20,702 nt of DNA from NCBI GenBank assembly GCA_039933515.1, contig JBDTNY010000095.1:1-20702 (forward strand), written 5' to 3'. The notes beneath the pieces are model-generated. The model saw only the letters and a list, made by a program, of their open reading frames with translations. It searched no databases and was not told the origin of the DNA. The position numbers were made by a program, and so were the translations under genes. The DNA comes from JAOUEA01 sp039933515. GTDB lineage: Bacteria; Actinomycetota; UBA4738; HRBIN12. This document shows, piece after piece, positions 7,158 through 14,090 of this stretch; position 1 is the stretch's first letter, and each line of letters begins with the position of its first letter.

Positions 7158-7553
7158 CTAGGCGTCGATCGCGGATCGCAAGGTCGACCGTTCCGCTTCG
7201 GTCAGCGGCCGGCTCCCACCGCGCCCGCGGTCCCGCGGCACGATCACGGCTTCCGCCTCGGCCGCGAGGGTGCCGTCCAGCTTCAGGATCGACTCACGGG
7301 TGCGAACGCTCGAGCGGCCGAATCCCACGACGGCGCATCGCACGATGATCTCGGCGTCAGCCTGGGTGAGCTCGTCTCGGAAATCGATCCCGACGTGGGC
7401 GAGCACGAAGTCCCACGAAGCCTGGGGGCCCATCAGCGTGCCCACCATGAGGTCGCGGCATTCCTCGAGGTAGTTGAGGTAGACCGCGTTGTTCACATGG
7501 CCGTAGGCATCCATGTCGCGCCAACGGATGCCGATCCTCAGTTCGGTGGCCAT
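7158..7553 (-). CDS. Acyl-CoA thioesterase, 4HBT hotdog fold (YbgC/FcbC-like)
   Basis: This 131-residue single hotdog domain is expected to hydrolyse acyl-CoA to acid and CoA in the cytosol. The signature RWRDMDAYGHVNNAVYLNY (residues 10-28) contains the expected catalytic Asp15 and the HVNN motif at the start of the long helix. Length is normal for the family. The start ATG at 7553 is preceded by GAGG at a plausible distance. It lies downstream of, and on the same strand as, the MFS gene, but a strong hairpin at 7609-7641 separates them, so it probably has its own promoter. A TAGGAT box (complement 7590-7595) is a possible -10, without a good -35. The acyl substrate cannot be deduced. Confidence 0.88.
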   Translation of the reverse strand: MATELRIGIRWRDMDAYGHVNNAVYLNYLEECRDLMVGTLMGPQASWDFVLAHVGIDFRDELTQADAEIIVRCAVVGFGRSSVRTRESILKLDGTLAAEAEAVIVPRDRGRGGSRPLTEAERSTLRSAIDA

Positions 7554-7608
7554 GTGGGGACCTCGCGGCGGCTCGGCGTCATGGGCCGAATCCTAGCCCC
7601 GGACGGCA

Positions 7609-7641
7609 GGAAGCCCCGAGTCGGGGGGACCCGGGGCTTCC
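7609..7641 (-). terminator. Hairpin terminator after the MFS-cNMP gene
   Basis: A perfect 10-bp inverted repeat, GGAAGCCCCG (7609-7618) and CGGGGCTTCC (7632-7641), has an inner GTC/GAC extension and a G-rich loop. It lies in the 181-nt gap between the MFS gene (stop 7735) and the thioesterase gene. No U-tract follows in the leftward direction, as is common for terminators in GC-rich actinobacteria. Confidence 0.65.
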
Positions 7642-7734
7642 GGTCGGAGAGAGGGACTCCACTGGTCCTTCGGTGACCACCGGGAAGTGGTTCGCTCCGA
7701 GATGTGGCGGTTATGTGGCAGCCACGCGCAGCGC

Positions 7735-9402
7735 TCAGCCGTCCCGCCCGAGCTCATCGAGCCGGCGATCGATCATCTCGTTCGCCCGGATCGCGGTCGA
7801 CCGGGAGCCCGTCACCGCCGCGAGGAATTCGCTCCGCTCGAGCGAGAGGAGCTCCGAGGGCTCGACCGCCGTGACGGAGGCCGTCCGGGGAACGTTGCGG
7901 AGGAGCGCGATCTCCCCGAACTGATCCCCGTCCGACAACGTGGCCACCGGTCGACCGTCTGCCTCGACGATCAGTCGTCCGTGCTGCACCACGTAGAACC
8001 GGTCCCCGGGGTCCCCCTGCCGGATCACGAGCTCGCCGGCCGCCACGTCGACCCGCTCGACATGGCGCGCCAATCGCTCGAGGACGAACTGGGAGAGGGG
8101 TTCGAACAACGCGATCCGGCGGAGCGCCGCCACCTCCGGTCCCGGTGCGGAGGCACGGTCGTCGACCAGGCGAAGCCGCGGCCACGCCAGGGACCCCATC
8201 GCTGGGAGCAGTAGGCCGCCGATCAAGAGCGCACCCCGGTTCCCGAATCCCGCGATCAGCAACGGGGCGACGGCCGCACCGATCGCGAGGCCGAGCATCA
8301 CCAGGGCCTCCTGCAACCCGAACACCCGGGCGAGCACGTCGTCGGGCACCGAGCGCTGCAGGAGCGTGCGGGCCGCCACGTCGAAGAAGGTCCGGCCGGC
8401 GCCGCATGCGACGAGGAACCCCAGCGCGCCCGCGAGCCCGACGGGGATCAGGCCGACGGCGAACAATCCGCCCCCGCAGACGAGGAGGCCAACCTCCATC
8501 GCAGGGGAAAGGCGGCGGCGGCCGACGAGCGCGACCGACGCCACCGCACCTAGCAGTCCCCCGACCCCCATCGCGGCGGCGAGGATGCCCGAAGCCGATT
8601 CCCCCGCCGAGAGCACATCGATCGCGAGCAGCACGTAGAAGACGTCGAGCAACCCCACGACGACGAACTGCGCGCCGCCCAGGAGCAAGAGCATCGCGGC
8701 TCCGGGCTCGCGCCGTATCTCGCGTGCGCCTTCGATCGCGTCGGCGACGATGCCCGAAGGCGCGGTCGTGCCGGCACCGACGTCTGCGTCGCCGTCATGT
8801 ATCGGGAGTCGATACGTGAGCAAGGAGGCGAGGCCGAGGAAGCCGGCCGTCGTCACGACCACGAACGCCGAGCCGAGGGTCGCCAAACCCGCGGCGGCGA
8901 AGACCGGACCCACGAGCACCCCCAGCCCCTCGACGGTGCCCGACGCCGCGTTCGCGGCCGTGAGCTCCTCGGGTGTCTCTGCGAGGTGGGGCAGGATCGA
9001 GTTGTGGACCGGTCGGGTAAGCGTGATCGCGCAGCTCGCCAGGACGGCGACCGCGTACGCGGCGATCGCCGGCGCCTTCCACAGGGCGATCGCAAGCATC
9101 AGATCGGTGCCAGCCTGGATCGCGTATCCCAGCCCGAGCGCACGATCCCGTCGCATCCGATCGCCGAACGTCGCGCCGAGCGGCGCGACCAACGCGGCAG
9201 GCACGAGCTGGGCGACCAGCACGAGCCCCGTGGCGGTCGCACCACCCCGTTGGTAGGCATACACGGAGACCGTGATCCACACCGCCGCCTCGCCGGCGCT
9301 GAACGCCTGGAACGAGAAGAGCACTCGCAGGAGGGCGCGGTTCTTGAGGAGGGTGATGAGTACCCGGAGAGATCCTCGGAACGACACGGATACCTTTCGC
9401 AC
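7735..9402 (-). CDS. MFS transporter fused to a C-terminal cyclic-nucleotide-binding domain
   Basis: This 555-residue protein has about twelve predicted membrane helices in residues 20-415, with the MFS loop 2-3 motif seen as GDRMRRDRA. It looks like the drug-exporter-like MFS branch. From about residue 429 a soluble CRP/cNMP-binding domain follows, starting LFEPLSQFVLERLA. Its phosphate-binding cassette, FGEIALLRNVPRTA (495-508), keeps the Glu497 and Arg506 that contact the nucleotide ribose and phosphate in this family. Transport is therefore probably gated by cAMP or cGMP, which is inference. The start is GTG 9402 with no clear ribosome binding site; a TAGGAT box (complement 9420-9425) is a possible -10, leaving a leader of only about 11 nt. 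Substrate is unknown. Confidence 0.9.
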   Translation of the reverse strand: MRKVSVSFRGSLRVLITLLKNRALLRVLFSFQAFSAGEAAVWITVSVYAYQRGGATATGLVLVAQLVPAALVAPLGATFGDRMRRDRALGLGYAIQAGTDLMLAIALWKAPAIAAYAVAVLASCAITLTRPVHNSILPHLAETPEELTAANAASGTVEGLGVLVGPVFAAAGLATLGSAFVVVTTAGFLGLASLLTYRLPIHDGDADVGAGTTAPSGIVADAIEGAREIRREPGAAMLLLLGGAQFVVVGLLDVFYVLLAIDVLSAGESASGILAAAMGVGGLLGAVASVALVGRRRLSPAMEVGLLVCGGGLFAVGLIPVGLAGALGFLVACGAGRTFFDVAARTLLQRSVPDDVLARVFGLQEALVMLGLAIGAAVAPLLIAGFGNRGALLIGGLLLPAMGSLAWPRLRLVDDRASAPGPEVAALRRIALFEPLSQFVLERLARHVERVDVAAGELVIRQGDPGDRFYVVQHGRLIVEADGRPVATLSDGDQFGEIALLRNVPRTASVTAVEPSELLSLERSEFLAAVTGSRSTAIRANEMIDRRLDELGRDG

Positions 9403-9465
9403 ACGGGCGGACTACGCGCATCCTAGGCTGACCCGGCTCGTGACCTCGCCGTGCGCCCCGGAATG

Positions 9466-9494
9466 CCGAACGGGGGCTCGAGGCCCCCGTTCGG
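9466..9494 (-). terminator. Hairpin terminator after groEL
   Basis: A perfect 12-bp stem, CCGAACGGGGGC (9466-9477) with GCCCCCGTTCGG (9483-9494), and a 5-nt TCGAG loop begin 24 nt beyond the groEL stop codon. There is no U-tract. It separates groEL from the MFS gene, which lies further along the same strand. Confidence 0.75.
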
Positions 9495-9517
9495 GTGATG
9501 CGGTAACGCGGTCGGAC

Positions 9518-11143
9518 TCAGAAGTCCATGTCACCGCCGGGCATCCCGCCGGGCATCCCGGCCGGTGCCTTCTCGGGCTTCTCGGCGACGATGGCCTCGG
9601 TTGTCAGGAAGAGCGCGGCGATCGACGCTGCGTTCTGCAGCGCCGAGCGGGTCACCTTGGTGGGATCGATCACGCCGAACTTCAGCATGTCGCCGTACTC
9701 ACCGGTGGCTGCATTGAGCCCATGGCCCGGGTCCATCGCTCGCACCTTCTCGATGATCACGCCGCCTTCGAGGCCGGCGTTGTGGGCGATCTGCTTGAGC
9801 GGCTCCTCGAGCGCACGCCGCACGATCGCGGCACCCGTGAGCTCGTCACCCTCGAGGTCGACCTTGTCCAACGCGGTCTGCGCGTTCAGGAGGGCCACGC
9901 CGCCTCCGGGCACGATGCCCTCTTCCACGGCCGCCTTCGTCGACTGCACCGCGTCTTCGATGCGGTGCTTCTTCTCCTTCAGCTCCACCTCGGTGGCCGC
10001 ACCGACCTTGATGACCGCCACGCCGCCGGAGAGCTTCGCGAGGCGCTCCTGCAGCTTCTCTCGGTCATAATCGGAGTCGGTCTTTTCGATCTCGGACTTG
10101 ACCTGGTTGATGCGGCCCTGGACGTCTTCGTCCTTGCCCGCACCCTCCACGATCGTGGTCTCGTCCTTCGTGACGATCACCTTGCGGGCGGTGCCCAGCA
10201 GGTCGATGGTCGCGCTCTCGAGCTTGAGGCCGACTTCTTCTGACACGACGGTCGCGCCCGTGAGGATCGCGATGTCCTGCAGCATGGCCTTACGGCGGTC
10301 ACCGAAGCCGGGGGCCTTCACGGCCACAGACTTGAACGTGCCGCGGATCTTGTTCACGACCAAGGTCGCGAGCGCCTCGCCATCGACGTCTTCGGCCAGC
10401 ACCAGGACCGGCTTACCGGCCTGCATGACCTTCTCAAGGACCGGGAGCAGGTCCTTGACCGCGCTGATCTTGCTGTTCGCGATGAGGACGTAGGGGTCGT
10501 CGAGTACGGCCTCCATGCGCTCGGCGTCGGTGACGAAGTACGGGGAGATGAAGCCCTTGTCGAATCGCATCCCCTCGACGAAGTCGAGCTCCATGCCGAA
10601 GGTGTTCGACTCTTCGACCGTGATGACGCCGTCCTTGCCGACCTTGTCGACGGCCTCAGCGATCGTCTCGCCGATCTGGGGGTCGGCAGCGGAGATGGCG
10701 CCCACCTGGGCGATCTCCTCTTTGCCCTCGACCTCCTTGGACTGGTTCTTGATCGCCTCCACCGCGAGCTCGGTGGCCCGCTCGATGCCGCGCTTGAGCG
10801 ACATCGGGTTGGCGCCGGCGGCGACGTTGCGAAGACCTTCCTTCACGATCGCCTGGGCGAGGACCGTCGCGGTCGTGGTGCCGTCACCGGCCACGTCGTC
10901 GGTCTTCTTGGCGACCTCCTTCACGAGCTCCGCGCCGATGCGCTCCTCGGGGTCGGCGAGCTCGATCTCCTTGGCGATCGAGACACCGTCGTTCGTGATC
11001 GTGGGTGCGCCCCACTTCTTCTCGAGGACGACGTTGCGGCCTTTCGGGCCCAGCGTGATCTTCACGGCGTTGGCGAGCTGGTCCATGCCCCGCTCGAGCG
11101 CGCGCCGTGCGTCCTCGTCGAAGGAGATGATCTTGGCGGCCAT
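9518..11143 (-). CDS. groEL: 60-kDa chaperonin GroEL
   Basis: This 541-residue protein is a full-length type I chaperonin that forms tetradecameric rings for ATP-dependent folding in the cytosol. The N-terminus reads AAKIISFDEDARRAL, the nucleotide site includes GPKGRNVVLEKKWG and VAGDGTTTATVLAQ, and the C-terminus ends in the flexible GGMPGG repeat and GGDMDF. This GGM tail matches the essential GroEL2 type of actinobacteria and not the His-rich GroEL1 type. An AGGAGG ribosome binding site lies 7 nt before the ATG. No groES is adjacent, so the co-chaperonin must be encoded elsewhere. Control is by HrcA, shown by the CIRCE element at 11192-11218 over the predicted transcription start. Confidence 0.98.
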   Translation of the reverse strand: MAAKIISFDEDARRALERGMDQLANAVKITLGPKGRNVVLEKKWGAPTITNDGVSIAKEIELADPEERIGAELVKEVAKKTDDVAGDGTTTATVLAQAIVKEGLRNVAAGANPMSLKRGIERATELAVEAIKNQSKEVEGKEEIAQVGAISAADPQIGETIAEAVDKVGKDGVITVEESNTFGMELDFVEGMRFDKGFISPYFVTDAERMEAVLDDPYVLIANSKISAVKDLLPVLEKVMQAGKPVLVLAEDVDGEALATLVVNKIRGTFKSVAVKAPGFGDRRKAMLQDIAILTGATVVSEEVGLKLESATIDLLGTARKVIVTKDETTIVEGAGKDEDVQGRINQVKSEIEKTDSDYDREKLQERLAKLSGGVAVIKVGAATEVELKEKKHRIEDAVQSTKAAVEEGIVPGGGVALLNAQTALDKVDLEGDELTGAAIVRRALEEPLKQIAHNAGLEGGVIIEKVRAMDPGHGLNAATGEYGDMLKFGVIDPTKVTRSALQNAASIAALFLTTEAIVAEKPEKAPAGMPGGMPGGDMDF

Positions 11144-11191
11144 CCCTTCCCTCCTCTTGACTCGTGGCTTCTCAGCCTGGGTATCCGACTG

Positions 11192-11218
11192 CTAGCACTC
11201 CTATGTGCCGAGTGCTAA
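11192..11218 (-). promoter_or_regulatory. CIRCE operator (HrcA binding site)
   Basis: CTAGCACTC (11192-11200), a 9-nt spacer and GAGTGCTAA (11210-11218) match the CIRCE consensus TTAGCACTC-N9-GAGTGCTAA with one mismatch. It lies between the groEL promoter and its ribosome binding site, so HrcA would block initiation and release it on heat shock. hrcA itself is not in the window. Confidence 0.95.
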
Positions 11219-11220
11219 CG

Positions 11221-11251
11221 ATTGTAGCCGGAACTGCCCCTCACGTGGCAA
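11221..11251 (-). promoter_or_regulatory. groEL promoter
   Basis: On the minus strand a strong -10 box TACAAT (complement of 11221-11226) is preceded by TTGCCA (complement of 11246-11251) with a 19-bp spacer, slightly long. Transcription should start near 11214, inside the CIRCE element, giving a leader of about 70 nt. Confidence 0.65.
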
Positions 11252-11271
11252 GGGGGTTCGCCGGTTCGTGC

Positions 11272-11697
11272 TCAGTCGCGGGCGGCCCAGAGCAGGAGTG
11301 GCGGCAGCGAGATCACGCCGAGTACAGCCGCCGCCCCGCGGAACTCGGTGAGCATCAAGGGCGTCACCACCCCGACCCATGCGGCGAGTGCCCCGAGCGC
11401 CCAGGCGAAAGCGGGACGGTATCGGTGCCCCGTTCGCCAATCGGCTACCTGCCTCGAGGCGATCACACCCGGGGCGACCAAAAGCAGGAACCCGAAGGCG
11501 ACGCCGAGGGTCGCCAGCCAGCGCGCGGGGCCGTCGGTTCGAGCGCGCCAATCGGTGGGCGCGGACGGAGCACGCCAGTCGTCGGGGTCCTCGCCGAGGT
11601 GCGGCGCGCCGGGCGACTCACCCGGGCGCAGCACGAGGCGGTCGAGCATGTCGCCTTTGGGGGCGCGCTTCCTTCGACCGCTGGACCTCGGCGCCAC
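11272..11697 (-). CDS. Small membrane protein, function unknown
   Basis: This 141-residue protein starts at GTG 11697. The first 55 residues are soluble and charged (RRKRAPKGDML, then HLGEDPDDWRAPS). Three hydrophobic segments follow at about residues 60-82, 96-118 and 122-139, with the C-terminus at the membrane. I recognise no family. It precedes groEL on the same strand, but the groEL promoter and CIRCE element lie between them. Directly upstream, in the same reading frame, is a 31-codon open frame ending in TGA two codons before this start, so the real N-terminus could differ. Confidence 0.6.
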   Translation of the reverse strand: MAPRSSGRRKRAPKGDMLDRLVLRPGESPGAPHLGEDPDDWRAPSAPTDWRARTDGPARWLATLGVAFGFLLLVAPGVIASRQVADWRTGHRYRPAFAWALGALAAWVGVVTPLMLTEFRGAAAVLGVISLPPLLLWAARD

Positions 11698-11700
11698 CGC

Positions 11701-11796
11701 TCAGCCCCGGAGCACGTGCACGAGGTTGCCGGGGGGGACGAACGCGGCGGACCCGATCGTGAAGGCGTGTACGTCGTCGCGCATGCCGAACCGCAT
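11701..11796 (-). CDS. Possible 31-residue small ORF upstream of the membrane protein
   Basis: ATG at 11796 opens a 31-codon frame (MRFGMRDDVHAFTIG, then a segment ending VPPGNLVHVLRG) that stops at TGA 11703-11701. A GTG at 11814 would add six residues. The composition looks protein-like rather than like the Arg-rich shadow frames nearby. It is in frame with the downstream 141-residue gene, separated by TGA and one GCG codon. No ribosome binding site is convincing. It may be a leader peptide, a broken N-terminus of the downstream gene, or chance. Confidence 0.28.
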   Translation of the reverse strand: MRFGMRDDVHAFTIGSAAFVPPGNLVHVLRG

Positions 11797-11876
11797 GCGT
11801 CCATCATGCCCCACGGCGAAGGGTCCGAGCGGCGTCCGCGCTAGGCTCCGCCTCGACCGAGACCGAGGAAGGCCCT

Positions 11877-13670
11877 ATGGCCGAGGACGATCGCTGGCAA
11901 CAACGATTCAGCGCCCCACGCATCGATCAGGTGGTGTGGGCGAACGCAGCCCCCGACCGCCTCGCGCTCGTCTCGAACGAGGGCGGCGCCGCGCAGGCCT
12001 GGTCGTGGGATCTGACGACCGGAGATCGCCGTCAGGCGTCGGAGGGCGGGGTGGGCGCGGAGGAGGTTCACCTCACCCCCGACGGCGCGGGCGTCGTCTG
12101 GTGGCTGGACCCGACCGGGGACGAGCACGGTCACTGGATGGTGACCCAATCCGATGGCGGCCCGGCGACGCCGCTGTTCGACGCGCCCGACGGCTGGGCG
12201 ATGGGCCTGTCGATGGTGCCGGGCGTGTCGGCGTTCGGACTCGCCGACGACGAGGCGTACGCGATCTACGTGCAGCACGGGGATGAGACGCCACGTGCGG
12301 TCTACCGCCACGCGCAGCCCGCCGGGGTCGGAGCTGCATGGCCCAGCGGACCGGGCGGACTCTCGGCCGACGGCTCGCTGCTCGCCATCCGGCACGCCGA
12401 GAAGAGCGACATCTCCCGCCCGGCGGTCAGGGTTCTCGACGCGTACACCGGAGACGTCGTGGGCGAGGTCGTCGACGAGGATCTCTCGGTCGGTCCCGCG
12501 GGGTGGTCACCGACGCCAGGCGACCAGCGGCTCGTGCTTGTTCGAGAGGTGCACGACGTCGAGCGACCGTGGCTCTGGGACCTCTCCTCGGGGTCCCTCA
12601 CCGAGCTCTCCGTCGGGCGCCCAGGCGCGGTCTTCCTGGAGGACTGGTACCCCGACGGAACGGCGCTGCTCCTGCGGCACTCGCACGAGGCGCGCGATCA
12701 GCTCCTGCGGTTCGACATTGCAACGGGCACCACGATCGAGCTGACCTCGCTCGACGGGACGATCTCGAACGCGCGGGTGCGTCCCGACGGCGACGTCTGG
12801 TTCCGGATCGAGCGCGGCACGCACGCGCCGCAGATCCGCGATCTCGGCGGGCGGGAAATGCTCGCGCTCGACGGGGAGGTCGCGCCCGAGGGCAGAGCCT
12901 TCGAGTCGATCTGGTTCGAGAACCCGCACGGCGATCGCATCCACGGCTGGCTGATCCGTCCCGAAGGCGTTGGGCCGTTCGCGACGGTCGTCTCGGTGCA
13001 CGGCGGTCCGGAGTACCACAACACCGACGCCTTCGATCCACGGCGCCAGGCGTTCGTCGACCACGGATACGCGGTACTGCTCGTGAACTACCGGGGCTCG
13101 ACCGGCTATGGCGCGCGGTTCCGTCAGGCGCTGCAAGGAGACATCGGGTTCCCCGAGTCCGAGGACATCATCGCCGGGGTGGACCACCTGATCGCGACCG
13201 GTTTCACCGATCCGAACCGCGTCGCGATCGAGGGATGGTCGTGGGGCGGCTACCTCGCCACCCTGAACGCCGGGCGTCATCCCGACCGCTGGAAGGCGGT
13301 GATCGCCGGCATCCCCGTGGGCGACTACGTCGCGGCTCACTACGAGTGCGCGCCGCCCCTGCGAGCGTGGGACCTCGCGACGCTCGGCGGCTCACCGATG
13401 GACCTGCCCGAGCTGTACGCCGAGCGCAACCCGATGACCTACGTAGACGAGGTCCGTGCGCCGGTGCTGCTCATCGCCGGGGAACACGACAGCCGTTGCC
13501 CGCTCGGCCAGGTCATGGTGTACGCCCATGCCCTCAAGGCTCGGGGGGGCGAGGTGGAGGTGCACGTCTATCCGGGCGGCCATCACGCGAACGACGTCGT
13601 CGAACAGATCGCCCACGTGGAGCTCATGCTCGAGTTCCTCGAACGCCACCTCGACCCGAAGCCCGGTTAG
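11877..13670 (+). CDS. S9 family serine peptidase (prolyl oligopeptidase / acylaminoacyl-peptidase type)
   Basis: This 597-residue cytosolic protein combines an N-terminal beta-propeller (about residues 15-335, with repeated WDL/LSADG-like blades) and a C-terminal alpha/beta-hydrolase (about 345-595). The catalytic triad is visible: Ser455 in GWSWGGY, Asp538 in GEHDSRCP and His569 or His570 in GGHH. The oxyanion region HGGPEY (375-380) and NYRGSTGYG (404-412) are typical of S9C peptidases, which cut short peptides or N-acylated residues that fit the propeller cavity. There is no signal peptide. A GAGGAAGG ribosome binding site precedes the ATG, and TAGGCT (11842-11847) is a possible -10. Its stop overlaps by 4 bp that of the convergent PPOX gene. 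The exact substrate is not predictable. Confidence 0.93.
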   Translation: MAEDDRWQQRFSAPRIDQVVWANAAPDRLALVSNEGGAAQAWSWDLTTGDRRQASEGGVGAEEVHLTPDGAGVVWWLDPTGDEHGHWMVTQSDGGPATPLFDAPDGWAMGLSMVPGVSAFGLADDEAYAIYVQHGDETPRAVYRHAQPAGVGAAWPSGPGGLSADGSLLAIRHAEKSDISRPAVRVLDAYTGDVVGEVVDEDLSVGPAGWSPTPGDQRLVLVREVHDVERPWLWDLSSGSLTELSVGRPGAVFLEDWYPDGTALLLRHSHEARDQLLRFDIATGTTIELTSLDGTISNARVRPDGDVWFRIERGTHAPQIRDLGGREMLALDGEVAPEGRAFESIWFENPHGDRIHGWLIRPEGVGPFATVVSVHGGPEYHNTDAFDPRRQAFVDHGYAVLLVNYRGSTGYGARFRQALQGDIGFPESEDIIAGVDHLIATGFTDPNRVAIEGWSWGGYLATLNAGRHPDRWKAVIAGIPVGDYVAAHYECAPPLRAWDLATLGGSPMDLPELYAERNPMTYVDEVRAPVLLIAGEHDSRCPLGQVMVYAHALKARGGEVEVHVYPGGHHANDVVEQIAHVELMLEFLERHLDPKPG

Positions 13671-14086
13671 AAGCCCCAGGTCACGACCCTGTCAGCGCGG
13701 ACCTCCACGATGATCGCCTCGCCTTCGGTGATCGGTGCGTCCGCCTCGTACTGCGGGAACTTCTCGTAGAGCAGGGTTCGGTCGCGCTCGAACTCGAATC
13801 CCGAGTCGATCACGTAGGCCTCGCCGTGCACGATCACCTGCACCAGCTGCTTCCAGTCCTCGTCGTAGCGGTCGAACGCGATCGCGACGAACGGGTCCCC
13901 CTCCAGGTTGCGGACCTTCTGGGTGTCCCGCTCGGTCGCGAACACGAGGCGGTCTAGGTCGAGGACGGGCGAGATCGGCACCACGTGCGGCCGCCCATCG
14001 GGGTACACGGTGGCGAGGTAGCCCACCCGTTGCGACGCGACGAAGTCGGCCACCCCGGGTCCGAACATGGGCCCGTCGACCGTCAT
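13667..14086 (-). CDS. PPOX-class (probable F420-dependent) flavin/deazaflavin oxidoreductase
   Basis: This 139-residue split-barrel protein is of the pyridoxamine-5'-phosphate-oxidase-like family, whose actinobacterial members often use coenzyme F420. The core motif VGYLATVYPDGRPHVVPIS (about residues 21-39) and the next strand (LDLDRLVFATERDTQK) are characteristic; later comes a VIVHGEAYVID strand. The start is set at ATG 14086, 4 nt after the acs stop, because upstream codons would run into acs. The 4-nt spacing indicates cotranscription with acs. Family assignment is good, but F420 rather than FMN as cofactor is inferred, and the substrate is unknown. Confidence 0.85.
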   Translation of the reverse strand: MTVDGPMFGPGVADFVASQRVGYLATVYPDGRPHVVPISPVLDLDRLVFATERDTQKVRNLEGDPFVAIAFDRYDEDWKQLVQVIVHGEAYVIDSGFEFERDRTLLYEKFPQYEADAPITEGEAIIVEVRADRVVTWGF

Positions 14087-14090
14087 GCCG

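Noticed and set aside
9272..10243. 323-codon plus-strand frame opposite the groEL 3' end and the MFS 5' end
   Set aside because: It crosses the groEL terminator hairpin and is antisense to two confident genes.
12338..13957. 539-codon frame on the plus strand through the S9 peptidase
   Set aside because: It runs out of frame with the S9 gene, whose triad and propeller are intact, and has Arg-rich shadow composition.
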